Source: Buttiauxella sp965119215 (GTDB taxonomy: Bacteria; Pseudomonadota; Gammaproteobacteria; Enterobacterales; Enterobacteriaceae). From it: a stretch of DNA of 64,000 nt. The stretch spans positions 1-64,000 of the forward strand of contig CBCPKK010000010.1 in assembly GCA_965119215.1 (NCBI GenBank), written 5' to 3'. The notes under the pieces were generated by a model. That model was not told the DNA's origin and ran no database searches. It saw only the letters and a program-made list of their open reading frames with translations. How positions within the stretch are numbered: the first letter of the stretch is position 1; each line of letters starts with the position of its first letter. Of the stretch, positions 17,452 through 26,790 are shown one piece after another. Position numbers and translations under genes: made by a program.

Positions 17452-17812
17452 TAATAATGTCCTCAAAAATAAAGGCTTTCAGCCAAAAGTGGCGCAATTA
17501 TACATTAAAACCCTACTTTTGCGGGGATTATTGCCGTAACACCTTGTGGTAGCAGGTGTGCGATAGGGAGAAAGTATTATTTAAAATTGTTAATCAATTT
17601 TCAAAATCGGGATTAAAACTCAGAATTAGTTTATTTGGATGCGTTATTGTTTGTCTATCTGGTCAGATGATTTATTATGCAAAAATAAACCAGATTATAA
17701 TATTATCGAATAAATGATTTCCGCGCGTAATTATAATTACCGGTATTTCTTTGCCATAAAAATATAATGACTTTTAAAAATCCGGGCAATTTGATTTAAG
17801 TAAGGATTTTTT
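17452..17812. other. AT-rich divergent intergenic region between yjdM and crfC
   Basis: About 360 bases with no gene. The region is strongly AT-rich with several A/T tracts, as expected for the divergent promoters of yjdM and crfC. AAGGA stands at a suitable distance before the crfC ATG. I see no operator palindrome. Confidence 0.5.
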
Positions 17813-20179
17813 ATGCACACACAAGCAATATTTGAGTTAAGTCAGGAAGCAGAGCGATTGTTGCAACTCGCTCTGCAAAATCTGAACACCATAAAAACGA
17901 CTTCTTTTACTACACAGCATGACGTTAATTATTTTGGGCAACCGCAAACTGGGGTAGTCATCCCTTCTAAGTTTTGTCCGAGTGGTATTCAGGCACAGCA
18001 GGCCATGCTGCAAAATGAGTTACGCAAAATAACTCAACATGAAATGGTGCTGGCGATTGTGGGTACCGTGAAAGCGGGAAAATCGACCACTATCAACGCC
18101 ATTATTGGCACGGAAGTTTTGCCCAATCGTAATCGCCCGATGACGGCACTACCCACGTTAATTCGCCACACACCCGGCCAGCGTGAACCCGTATTGCATT
18201 TCCCTTATGTTCAACCGATTGAAAAGTTGATGAATACGCTGCAAATTCGTTTGCAGCAAACCGACAGAGGAACGCTGACAAAGCATCTGGAAATAGACCG
18301 GGACATGTCGGCGTTATTAACCCGTATTACCGAAGGGACATCGTTCACTAAGCATTATCTTGGTGCGCAACCTATTTTTCATTGCCTGAAAAGCCTTAAT
18401 GATTTGGTGCGTTTATCAAAAGCACTGGATGTCGCTTTTCCGTTTAAAGCCTACGCCGCAATTGAACATGTTCCGGTTATAGAAGTGGAGTTTGTTCACC
18501 TGGCAGGAATTGATGAAAGCCACGGCCAGTTAACTTTATTAGATACCCCTGGGCCAAACGAAGCCGGGCAACCGCATCTGCAAAAAATGCTTCAGGAACA
18601 ACTCGCGCAGGCTTCTGCCGTGCTGGCGGTGTTGGATTATACCCAGTTGAAGTCTGTTTCTGATGAAGACGTGCGTAAAGCGATATTAGGGACGGGCACC
18701 TCCGTTCCGCTCTATGCGCTGGTGAACAAGTTCGATCAAAAAGATCGCAATGGCGACGATGAAGAACAAATTAAGGCGTTGATCTCCGGCACGTTAATGA
18801 AAGGAACGCTCGATCCAAGCCACGTTTTCCCGGTTTCATCCATGTGGGGATATCTGGCAAATCGCGCCCGTCATGAACTGACATTGCATGGCAAGTTGCC
18901 CGACCCGAGCGAACAACGTTGGGTACAAGATTTTGCCGATGCCGCACTGGGTCGTCGTTGGCAAAATGAAGATTTAGCGGATAGTAGCGCTTTGCGCCAG
19001 GCTGTGGAACTGCTGTGGAAAGATTCGCAGTTTGAAGCACCTGTCAAAACCGTGCTTCATGCCGCCCATGCGAATGCCTCGATGTACGCGCTGCGTTCTG
19101 CCTGCCAGAAGTTACTTAATTACACGCAGGGTGCAGAAGATTACCTGAACTTTCGTTGCCAGGGCCTGCGCATCGCCAGCGAGCAATTGCAGCAAAATAT
19201 CACCGCTCTTGAAGATGATATGAACCTGGCGGCCTCCAGCCAACAGACGGCCAATACGGTTGTACGCAGCAACGTGAAGCAAGCTGTCGATGCGATGGGC
19301 GATTTTATCCACCGTTACGAACAGCAGATTTATGCCAACATTCAGGACTATTTCCAGCACGGCAAGGTGCCTGAAAAACTCACTCGCCAGGCTTTGTCGT
19401 TTGGCACTCAGCTCGGCAATGACTTTGATGCGCGCTATGAAACGCTCCATTTTGACGATGAACAATCGGCGCAAATTGCGCTACACCGAATCCGTGCGTC
19501 GTGCGAAATCATCCTGACTGCCGCGCAGGAAAAGATGACAGAAGAGATAATGCATCTTTTCAGCTATCTGGAAGTAGAACTGGCGGATACGTTGCGTAAT
19601 ACCTTAAAACCGATTGAAACCCGCGTCGCGCAAGGGTTAACGCAAGCGGGTTTTCGCACCAATATCAGCCTGCCGGTGTTCCATGTGGGGTTGTTAAATT
19701 TCAATGCCAATCAAGCCTTTAATGAGCTTATTGAAGAACAGGATATTCCCGTTGCGCAGCTACGGCGTCCGGCGGGAATGCGCGGTACGGTCGCCCGCTG
19801 GCTCAACAGCGATGAATGGGGCTGGGAAGGGTACACGGTGATGCAAAGTCGCTACGTGATTTCCTTAGCCGACGTGCAACAAAAGCTGTGCCAGCACGTA
19901 GCTAATTTCCTGTTGCAGCTTAATCAGGACATGGCCGCGCAAATCGAGATTTCGGTCACCGAGGGAATGACGACCTTTTTTGCCGATTTTTCCCGGGCGC
20001 TGGAAGCAATACGCCTGAATCTGCAACAAAGCCTGGTGGCGCGTCAGCAAAATGAAGATGCGGTAGCGGCTTTGCAGCAACAGCTCCAGCAGTGCGTAAG
20101 AACCACGCGCTATATCCATGAGGACACCCGCCTGCTGCGGGATGATATTCAGACGCTTTTTACGGTAGAACAGCAATGA
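17813..20179 (+). CDS. crfC: Dynamin-like GTPase CrfC (YjdA), clamp-binding sister-replisome cohesion factor
   Basis: A 788-aa dynamin-type GTPase. G1 is VGTVKAGKSTT (about residues 83-93), G3 is LLDTPGPNEAG and G4 is NKFD. Long helical regions follow, as in the stalk of bacterial dynamins. E. coli CrfC (742 aa) binds the beta clamp and helps hold sister replisomes together. The protein here is longer by about 46 residues, mainly in the less conserved middle and C-terminal part. Its stop overlaps yjcZ by four bases (ATGA), so the two are co-translated. Confidence 0.93.
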   Translation: MHTQAIFELSQEAERLLQLALQNLNTIKTTSFTTQHDVNYFGQPQTGVVIPSKFCPSGIQAQQAMLQNELRKITQHEMVLAIVGTVKAGKSTTINAIIGTEVLPNRNRPMTALPTLIRHTPGQREPVLHFPYVQPIEKLMNTLQIRLQQTDRGTLTKHLEIDRDMSALLTRITEGTSFTKHYLGAQPIFHCLKSLNDLVRLSKALDVAFPFKAYAAIEHVPVIEVEFVHLAGIDESHGQLTLLDTPGPNEAGQPHLQKMLQEQLAQASAVLAVLDYTQLKSVSDEDVRKAILGTGTSVPLYALVNKFDQKDRNGDDEEQIKALISGTLMKGTLDPSHVFPVSSMWGYLANRARHELTLHGKLPDPSEQRWVQDFADAALGRRWQNEDLADSSALRQAVELLWKDSQFEAPVKTVLHAAHANASMYALRSACQKLLNYTQGAEDYLNFRCQGLRIASEQLQQNITALEDDMNLAASSQQTANTVVRSNVKQAVDAMGDFIHRYEQQIYANIQDYFQHGKVPEKLTRQALSFGTQLGNDFDARYETLHFDDEQSAQIALHRIRASCEIILTAAQEKMTEEIMHLFSYLEVELADTLRNTLKPIETRVAQGLTQAGFRTNISLPVFHVGLLNFNANQAFNELIEEQDIPVAQLRRPAGMRGTVARWLNSDEWGWEGYTVMQSRYVISLADVQQKLCQHVANFLLQLNQDMAAQIEISVTEGMTTFFADFSRALEAIRLNLQQSLVARQQNEDAVAALQQQLQQCVRTTRYIHEDTRLLRDDIQTLFTVEQQ

Positions 20180-21069
20180 GCAGTGTAATGCCAGGTACTC
20201 AAACTCGCGCTTTGGAATGTGTTGCAGAGAAATTTGTCGTCGATTTTGCAAAAAATAGCGGCGTCACGCGTCAGTCATGGCGCAGCCAGCAAAGCAAAGC
20301 GTTTTACCAACGGCTAACCGGTGAGTTTATCGGCCAGAGCCAGGTGCAAAAATGGGTGATGGAGGAGGTGCTTCTCGAAACCCCTGAAGTGTCGCTCGCT
20401 ATGCTCGGGCAGCTTTGCCAGCGCGTGGCGAAAAAGCATCGTGCGATGACGAAGGTTTATGAAAATGTATCGGCAATGGTGGCCGCTTCTGCGCGGGTAC
20501 CGAATGGCTCAATGGATACTCGCCAGCAGTTAGTCCAGGTGCAACAGCAACTGGCACAACGTATCGAAAAACTGGCAGCACAGTTACGCGGCACCGATCT
20601 TACTCATCTGGGCATCGTGCATTGTGAGCAGGTTTTTGCCCGCTGGCAGGCCGGAAATTACTTTAGTTTTTCTCCAGCCGGGCGCTGTTATATCGCGTTA
20701 CAGGAATTGTTCTGGGGCGCGTTTGGCGATGCGTTGCGCTTCGGCACACCGCACCAGGCGACACTGTTAGTTGAGCAAGTTAGAGCGCTGGCGATAAGCC
20801 ATTTAGCGCACGATGTGAATGCCTCTGCCCGCACGCGTCATTACTACTATGAGTGGCTAGTTTTTCCTTCAACACCTGGCATGCTGGAAAGCAAAGAAGC
20901 GCTGGCGTGGCTGGGCGACGATTGCGACAGCGAAAATCAGCCCGTGAGCTTTGCGACCACCCAAACACACCAGGGCGTTTCCCTCGGAATGCCGCGTATT
21001 TGTTCCGCAATGCGTTTAGGAAGTGCGATGGTCGATGAAGTGTTTAATGATGGCGGATACAGCAAATAA
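20176..21069 (+). CDS. yjcZ: YjcZ family protein, partner of CrfC
   Basis: A 297-aa protein translationally coupled to crfC, as in E. coli (292 aa). There is no signal peptide. The middle (SMDTRQQLVQVQQQLAQRIEKLAAQL) is probably a coiled coil. In E. coli YjcZ is encoded with CrfC and linked to flagellar or motility suppressor phenotypes; the biochemical function is unknown. Confidence 0.9.
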   Translation: MSSVMPGTQTRALECVAEKFVVDFAKNSGVTRQSWRSQQSKAFYQRLTGEFIGQSQVQKWVMEEVLLETPEVSLAMLGQLCQRVAKKHRAMTKVYENVSAMVAASARVPNGSMDTRQQLVQVQQQLAQRIEKLAAQLRGTDLTHLGIVHCEQVFARWQAGNYFSFSPAGRCYIALQELFWGAFGDALRFGTPHQATLLVEQVRALAISHLAHDVNASARTRHYYYEWLVFPSTPGMLESKEALAWLGDDCDSENQPVSFATTQTHQGVSLGMPRICSAMRLGSAMVDEVFNDGGYSK

Positions 21070-21401
21070 CGATCTTATTATTCCGGTGTAACGTTGTTGA
21101 TGAAAACAATATGCTTTCAAAGCAGCGTTTGCGCCGGTTTTTAAATATATTCCAACGGAGAGGATTTTCTTATTTCATCGCAAATTTAGATATTAAATTT
21201 CAATGCCTTCCTGAAAAGTAACAGCGCTATCTTTCTGTTTATCATCACTAAGTTATGCCTTGTATCATTAAGCCCCGCAAAAGTACCAGACAATTAAAGC
21301 AATTCTGTGTTGCGCCTCACTTGCTGCTTTTCCCCACACTCCGCAGAATATATTTTGCCGCATGCTGCGGATGACCTCATTTATTACGCCAGGGAGAAGT
21401 G
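21070..21401. other. Intergenic region between yjcZ and the beta-glucoside operon
   Basis: About 330 bases without a gene. E. coli has proP after yjcZ; no trace of it is visible here. The only structure I see is a small hairpin CCGCATGCTGCGG at about 21358-21370, just before the EIIB ribosome-binding site. The region must hold the promoter of the downstream PTS operon. Confidence 0.5.
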
Positions 21402-21716
21402 ATGAAAAAGATCTTTTTATGCTGCGCTGCCGGAATGTCCACCAGTATGTTAGTGGAAAGAATGAAACAGTCCGCCGCCAGCCGCAATATTGCAGTGGAA
21501 ATCTCGGCGGTGCCGGTGTCTGATTTTGACCAAATCATCACGGATGCGGATGTTATTTTGCTGGGGCCACAGGTGAAATTCCAGCTACAGAGTATCTCCA
21601 ACGCAGCCGCGCCACACGGCGTGCCGGTGGCGGCAATTGATATGATGCAGTACGGCTCGATGCAGGGCGATAAGGTACTGGATCAGGCCCTCTCTTTATT
21701 AAAAAATGCACAATAA
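21402..21716 (+). CDS. PTS lactose/cellobiose-type EIIB component
   Basis: A 104-aa EIIB of the lactose/cellobiose/chitobiose PTS family. The phospho-acceptor is the Cys of CAAGMST (Cys8), as in ChbB. AGGGAG precedes the ATG at 21402; a GTG one codon upstream is too close. It is the first gene of an EIIB, GH1 glucosidase, EIIC operon. No EIIA is encoded nearby, so phosphate must come from an EIIA elsewhere in the genome. Confidence 0.92.
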   Translation: MKKIFLCCAAGMSTSMLVERMKQSAASRNIAVEISAVPVSDFDQIITDADVILLGPQVKFQLQSISNAAAPHGVPVAAIDMMQYGSMQGDKVLDQALSLLKNAQ

Positions 21717-21725
21717 GGATGGGTT

Positions 21726-23117
21726 ATGAAATACCGTTTTCCTGATAATTTCTGGTGGGGTACTGCAACCAGCGCAACACAATCTGAAGGGCACCAGGCC
21801 GGCGATGGCAAAGGCGAGAATATCTGGGATTATGCCTCACATCATTTTAATCAACGCTTCTTCGGTGGCGTGACCGCGGACGATACCTCAACGTTTTACC
21901 AGCATTATCGGGAAGACATTCAGCGCGCCAAAGATATTGGCCTGAATTCCTTCCGCACTTCCATTTCCTGGTCACGCCTTATTCCCGACGGTGACGGGGA
22001 AATTAACCCGCAGGCGGTCGATTTTTATAACGCGGTGATTGATGAGCTAAATGCTCAGGGCATCGAACCGTTTATCAATCTTTACCACTTCGATATGCCA
22101 ATGGCGCTCCAGGAAAAAGGAGGCTTTGAAAACCGTGAAGTGGTGGACGCGTTTGCCCGCTATGCACGGATTTGCTACGAGTTATTTGGCGACCGTGTGC
22201 GTTACTGGTTTACCTTTAATGAACCACTAATTCCTGCTGAGGCGGGTTATTTGCATCCTCGCCATTATCCTTATGTGACCAGTTTCCGCCGTGCCGCGCA
22301 GGTGCTGCACCATATTGTTCTGGCGCATTGCAAAGCGGTTGCTGCCTGGCGCGAACTGAATATTGTTGGGCAGATTGGCATCATTATGGATGTTATTCCG
22401 GTCTATCCACGCAGCGATACAGCGGAGGATTTACACGCCGCAGAAATGGCCGATCTGTTTTATACCCGCAGTATTAACGAACCTATTTTGCTTGGGCGTT
22501 ACCCGGATGAACTGATTGCGCTGCTGAAAGAGCACGACCAATTACCGGCCATTCAGCCTGGCGACTGCGAGCTTATCGCCAACACGCGTATTGATTTGCT
22601 GGGGATAAATTATTATCGCCCGCGCCGTGTTAAAGCCCGTGAAACCCTGCTCGAAGAACCGCATGGTTTTGTGCCAGAGAGATTTTTTGAAGAATACATT
22701 ATGCCTGGGCGCAGGATGAATACTTCGCGAGGCATTGAGATTTATCCCGCTGCACTTTATGACATCGCGATGGTGGTGAAAGATCGCTACGGCAATTTAC
22801 CGTGGTTTGTTTCGGAAAACGGCATCGGCATTTCTGACGAAGAACAGTTCATGGTTAACGGCCAGGTGCAGGATGATTACCGCATCGAATTTCTCCAGGA
22901 GCATCTGAGTTATTTGCATCAGGCAATGGCAGATGGCAGCAATTGTCTGGGTTATCACATGTGGACATTTATCGACTGCTGGTCGTGGCAAAACGCTTAT
23001 AAAAATCGCTATGGTTTTTATCGTCTGGATTTAGAGACTCAGCAGCGTTCGCTTAAAAAATCGGGCCTGTGGTTCAAAACGGTGATTGAAAACAACGGGT
23101 TCGAGGGGGCGAAGTAA
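21726..23117 (+). CDS. 6-phospho-beta-glucosidase, glycoside hydrolase family 1
   Basis: A 463-aa GH1 enzyme. The acid/base Glu is in TFNEPL and the nucleophile Glu is in FVSENGIG (GH1 ENG motif). N-terminal FWWGTATSATQSEG is the family signature. In the PTS context it would split phosphorylated beta-glucosides such as cellobiose-6-phosphate or an aryl glucoside phosphate; the exact sugar is not evident. Its stop overlaps the EIIC start by one base. Confidence 0.93.
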   Translation: MKYRFPDNFWWGTATSATQSEGHQAGDGKGENIWDYASHHFNQRFFGGVTADDTSTFYQHYREDIQRAKDIGLNSFRTSISWSRLIPDGDGEINPQAVDFYNAVIDELNAQGIEPFINLYHFDMPMALQEKGGFENREVVDAFARYARICYELFGDRVRYWFTFNEPLIPAEAGYLHPRHYPYVTSFRRAAQVLHHIVLAHCKAVAAWRELNIVGQIGIIMDVIPVYPRSDTAEDLHAAEMADLFYTRSINEPILLGRYPDELIALLKEHDQLPAIQPGDCELIANTRIDLLGINYYRPRRVKARETLLEEPHGFVPERFFEEYIMPGRRMNTSRGIEIYPAALYDIAMVVKDRYGNLPWFVSENGIGISDEEQFMVNGQVQDDYRIEFLQEHLSYLHQAMADGSNCLGYHMWTFIDCWSWQNAYKNRYGFYRLDLETQQRSLKKSGLWFKTVIENNGFEGAK

Positions 23118-24442
23118 TGTCTTACTTTGAAAAGCTGGCGGAAAAAATGCTGCCGGTGGCGAATGCCATTGGCAACCAGCGGCATATGCAGGCCATCCGT
23201 AATGGGCTTATTTCTATTTTGCCGCTGACCATTGTCGGGTCGTTTTTCGTTATTTTGCTGAATATCCCGATTAAAGGGTATATGGATTTCATCGCGCCGT
23301 ATCGCGATATGCTGGACGTGCCGTTCCGTTTTACCGTGGGTTTAATGTCGCTGTATGCCGCTTTTACTATCGGTACGTTCCTCGGTAAAAGTTACAAGCT
23401 CAACGATATCACCAGCGGGCTGTTGGCGATGCTCGCGACTCTGTTGATGATTGTGCCCGTCAATATTAAAGAAGGGATTACTATTGCCGGAGACGCGGTT
23501 TCTGGGCGTTATATTCCTATTACTTCGCTAAGTTCTCAGGGGCTGTTTGGTGCCATTATTTCGTCACTGATCGCTATCGAGATTTACCGTTTTATTAAAG
23601 TCAGAAATATTGAAATCAAAATGCCAGAGGGTGTGCCGCCAGTGGTGGCAAGTTCGTTCTCGGCACTCTTTCCAACGCTTGCGGTGGTGTTGATCTTTTG
23701 GATCCCGCGTCACTTTTTGAATATCGATATTAACGCCATCATCAGTTACATCATCATGCCGCTCAAAGGGTTTATGACCGGCACCAACCTGTTCGGCGGC
23801 ATTGTTACGCAGTTCTTTATCGATCTGTTCTGGGTGTTCGGTATTCACGGCCATGCGGTGATGGGGCCATTGATTCGTCCGCTTTGGGACCAGGCGATTG
23901 TGCAGAACATGGAGATGTTCCAGGCGGGAACCAGCGCCTACGAGCTGCCAAATATTTTCACCGAGCAATTCTTCCAGTGGTATGCGCAGATGGGTGGCAC
24001 CGGCTCGACGCTGGCGCTGGTCGTGCTGTTTATCCGTTCTAAAGCCGCTTATTTGAAATCGCTGGGGAAACTGTCGTTTATTCCGGGGCTGTTCAATATC
24101 AACGAGCCGATGATTTTCGGTGCGCCAATAGTGATGAACCCGATTCTGGCGGTGCCCTTTATTCTTGCGCCGATGGCAAATACCGTGGTGGTGTATCTGT
24201 TTACCATCACCGGGATTATTCCACGCATGATGGTAAAACCGCCGTTCACAATCCCCGCACCGTTAGGGGCGCTGATTACCACTAACTGGAACCTGGTCGC
24301 TTGTGGGCTGGTGTTTGTCTGCTTCTTTATTTCACTGGCTATCTACTACCCGTTCTTCAAGGTTTACGAGAAGAAGATGCTGGAAACCGAGCAGCAACAG
24401 CGCGAAGAAGAAGAGAAGGCGAAGCAGTTGGCGGATGCCTGA
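23117..24442 (+). CDS. PTS lactose/cellobiose-type EIIC component
   Basis: A 441-aa membrane permease of the EIIC lactose/cellobiose family with about ten membrane segments and the sugar-binding motif FNINEPMIFGAPIVMNP. The C-terminus is a charged cytoplasmic tail (EQQQREEEEKAKQ). It is translationally coupled to the glucosidase gene and ends the operon, followed by a strong palindrome. Confidence 0.93.
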   Translation: MSYFEKLAEKMLPVANAIGNQRHMQAIRNGLISILPLTIVGSFFVILLNIPIKGYMDFIAPYRDMLDVPFRFTVGLMSLYAAFTIGTFLGKSYKLNDITSGLLAMLATLLMIVPVNIKEGITIAGDAVSGRYIPITSLSSQGLFGAIISSLIAIEIYRFIKVRNIEIKMPEGVPPVVASSFSALFPTLAVVLIFWIPRHFLNIDINAIISYIIMPLKGFMTGTNLFGGIVTQFFIDLFWVFGIHGHAVMGPLIRPLWDQAIVQNMEMFQAGTSAYELPNIFTEQFFQWYAQMGGTGSTLALVVLFIRSKAAYLKSLGKLSFIPGLFNINEPMIFGAPIVMNPILAVPFILAPMANTVVVYLFTITGIIPRMMVKPPFTIPAPLGALITTNWNLVACGLVFVCFFISLAIYYPFFKVYEKKMLETEQQQREEEEKAKQLADA

Positions 24443-24445
24443 ATT

Positions 24446-24490
24446 ACCCTCACCCTGGCCCTCTCCCAAAGGGAGAGGGCAAACTTTTTA
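24446..24490 (+). terminator. Perfect palindrome after the PTS operon, probable terminator/repeat
   Basis: CCCTCTCCC (24459-24467), loop AAA and GGGAGAGGG (24471-24479) form a perfect 9-bp stem, followed shortly by CTTTTTA. It begins with CCCTCACCCTGGCC, the form of a widespread enterobacterial palindromic repeat, so it may be a repeat that also acts as terminator. The convergent LysR gene ends within it. Confidence 0.55.
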
Positions 24491-25396
24491 CTTAACCCGA
24501 ACCTCATCCAACATCCAGTCATGAAACGCCTTAACTTCCGGGCGTTTCAATGACGCACTCGAACACACCACGTAATAAGACCAGCTAATCGGCCAGCGGT
24601 TTTCCGGGAATAACTGCACCAGTCGGCCAATATCCAAATCTTGCTGCACCAGCGCTTTTCGCACTAACGCCACGCCGCGTCCACTGAGCACTGCCTGAAT
24701 CACGGCGGCGGTAGAATTGATGTGCTGGCGGGTGTGGTACAAAGTATCCAGACCGATTTGTATCAACACACTTTCCCATGATGGGAAGTTAGCGCCAGGG
24801 TGCGGCGTATCGTCCTGAATCAGCTTTTGTTCAGATAGCCATTGCGCCTTTGCAGGCCCACTGGCGGGCAGCGCGGAAGGGCTGCAAATCATCACCACTT
24901 CTTCGTCCATCATCCAGTCGGCTACTAAACCTTTCCAGTGACCGGTGCCGCAGCGAATACCAATATCAGCTTCGCCATGGCTGAGATCGATAAGCCGGTC
25001 CGCCACGTCCAGACGCACGTCTATTAATTCATTCTGTTCAGAGAAACGGTTAAGACGCGGCATCAGCCAGTTCATCACCAACACTTGCGATGCGGTGACA
25101 ACCAGTACCGAGCGCGCTTTCCGCCCACGTAGTTTTTTTAGCCCGCTTTCGAGTTTATCCAGGCCAACCGTAATGTCTTCGAGTGCATCCTGCGCTTCGT
25201 TAATTAGCGTTAAACGTTCATTGCCGGAGCGGCTGCGCGTTAAAAGCGGGTGCTCAACCCATTCTTCTAATGCCCGCACTAACTGGCCTACCGCCGCAGG
25301 CGTCACGCCAAGTTCATTCGCCGCACCGGTAAAGCTGCCGTGGCGCGCGGTGGCCTCAAAAGCCTGCAACCATTTCAGTCTGTTCAGGATGCGCAT
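24488..25396 (-). CDS. LysR-family transcriptional regulator (GcvA-like)
   Basis: A 302-aa LysR regulator: winged helix-turn-helix at the N-terminus (GSFTGAANELGVTPAAVGQLVRALE, about residues 20-44), then a substrate-binding domain with motifs like those of GcvA-type regulators (DVADRLIDLSHGEADIGIRCG). It is divergent from the SDR gene at 25553, so control of that gene is the simplest inference. The effector is unknown. Confidence 0.88.
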   Translation of the reverse strand: MRILNRLKWLQAFEATARHGSFTGAANELGVTPAAVGQLVRALEEWVEHPLLTRSRSGNERLTLINEAQDALEDITVGLDKLESGLKKLRGRKARSVLVVTASQVLVMNWLMPRLNRFSEQNELIDVRLDVADRLIDLSHGEADIGIRCGTGHWKGLVADWMMDEEVVMICSPSALPASGPAKAQWLSEQKLIQDDTPHPGANFPSWESVLIQIGLDTLYHTRQHINSTAAVIQAVLSGRGVALVRKALVQQDLDIGRLVQLFPENRWPISWSYYVVCSSASLKRPEVKAFHDWMLDEVRVK

Positions 25397-25552
25397 CGGG
25401 TCTCTTTAAATTTATGAGATAGTTTTTCTATCTAGTAAGTGTAGTTCTTATGGTTCGTGGCAGTCGAGAATAACTGGCATTCTTTGCTCATCGACAGGGA
25501 GACAAGCTTCTTCTCTGTATTAACTAACAAAGAATTTATTCTGGAGATAAAC

Positions 25553-26326
25553 ATGAGCAACACATTCGCAGGTAAAAAACTTCTGGTTGTTGGCGGGACA
25601 AGCGGTATGGGTCTGGAAACAGCACGAGTGGTTCTGGAGCAGGGCGGCAGCGTAGTGCTGGTCGGTAATCGCCAGGCGAAAGCGGAAGAAGCACGTGCAG
25701 CGCTGGCACCTCTGGGCCAGGTTTCCACCATCATCGCTGATTTGATGACGACCGATGGCATGAAGCATGTGATGGACGTGGTAAATGCTGAACACCGTGA
25801 CATCGACCTGCTGGTGAATGCGGCCGGCGTGTTCTTCCCGAAACCTTTTGCCGAGCATGAAGAAGCGGATTACGACATGTATATGAGCATCAACCGTGCG
25901 ACGTTCTTTATCACCCGCGATGTGGTGAAAAACATGCTGGCGGCGGGGATCAAAGGTTCCATCGTGAATATCGGCTCAATGTGGGCGCAGCAGGCGATTG
26001 GTGCAACGCCGTCATCCGCTTATTCCATGGCGAAAGCCGGGCTGCATGCATTGACCAAAAACATGGCCATTGAGCTTGGTGGCAACGGAATTCGTGTGAA
26101 TGCGGTATCGCCTGCAGTCGTGCAGACGCCTATTTACGAAGGCTTTATTCCGAAAGAAGACGTTCACAGCGTCATGGACAGCTTCAACAGCTTCCACCCA
26201 ATTAACCGCGTGGGCACGCCGCGTGATATTGCTGAAACTGTGGCTTTCCTGCTGTCCGATAAAGCCGGTTGGGTGACGGGTGCTATTTGGGATATTGATG
26301 GTGGCGTGATGGCTGGCCGTAACTAA
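25553..26326 (+). CDS. Short-chain dehydrogenase/reductase (SDR)
   Basis: A 257-aa classical SDR. The cofactor motif is GGTSGMGLE (residues 13-21), NAAG is at about 86-89, and the catalytic YxxxK reads YSMAK preceded by a Ser in the IGSMWAQQ region. The ATG at 25553 follows GGAGATAAAC; the in-frame extension of 32 codons upstream would overlap the LysR promoter and lacks homology-like sequence. The substrate is not known. Confidence 0.88.
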   Translation: MSNTFAGKKLLVVGGTSGMGLETARVVLEQGGSVVLVGNRQAKAEEARAALAPLGQVSTIIADLMTTDGMKHVMDVVNAEHRDIDLLVNAAGVFFPKPFAEHEEADYDMYMSINRATFFITRDVVKNMLAAGIKGSIVNIGSMWAQQAIGATPSSAYSMAKAGLHALTKNMAIELGGNGIRVNAVSPAVVQTPIYEGFIPKEDVHSVMDSFNSFHPINRVGTPRDIAETVAFLLSDKAGWVTGAIWDIDGGVMAGRN

Positions 26327-26340
26327 TAGTCGAAAGTTTA

Positions 26341-26434
26341 CCCCAACCCAACCTCCTCCTTGCCAGGGGGAGGAGCTAAAAGTGCCGGTCTGCTCTGCTC
26401 CCTCCCCTGGCAAGGGGAGGGTTGGGGTGGGGTC
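26341..26434. repeat. C/G-rich two-hairpin intergenic repeat, copy 3 (family A)
   Basis: CCCCAACCCAACCTCCTCC opens and GGGTTGGGGTGGGGTC closes the element. Internal palindromes are CTCCTTGCCAGGGGGAG and CCTCCCCTGGCAAGGGGAGG, joined by AGCTAAAAG.., a linker shared with copy 2. It follows the SDR gene. Confidence 0.75.
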
Positions 26435-26497
26435 GTGAACAGTGTCACCTCAAATATCCCGCTTCTTTAAGAACCCACCTTAATATCTGCAATCCCT

Positions 26498-26515
26498 TTC
26501 CTACAGCTGTCATCC
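26498..26515 (+). promoter_or_regulatory. Candidate EvgA-binding site upstream of evgA
   Basis: TTCCTACAGCTGTCATCC contains TACA-N2-TGTCA, the arrangement found twice more between yfdX and hdeD. It lies in a 356-base AT-rich gene-free stretch (26435-26790) that must hold the evgAS promoter. Autoregulation by EvgA is established in E. coli; assigning this motif to EvgA is my inference. Confidence 0.45.
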
Positions 26516-26790
26516 AAATATTATAAATATCACTCTAAATATTTATAAAAATAAGATCTAAATCAATGAATCCGCATTTTTAGGTTGTCTATTTAAAGTG
26601 TAAACTTTCCATTACATTTTATTACGTAATGTTAAATCCCTATTCCCTCCAGATTTATCCTTATTTCCGTCATACTTCAAGATATAGATGTCTTGAAGGC
26701 ATCCAGATTATTTTAAGCACAATTATTATAATACTGCACCTGCGGTCTGGCATCGCTATTTCCTTTTTTCAATCAGGATTTTATAACGCA

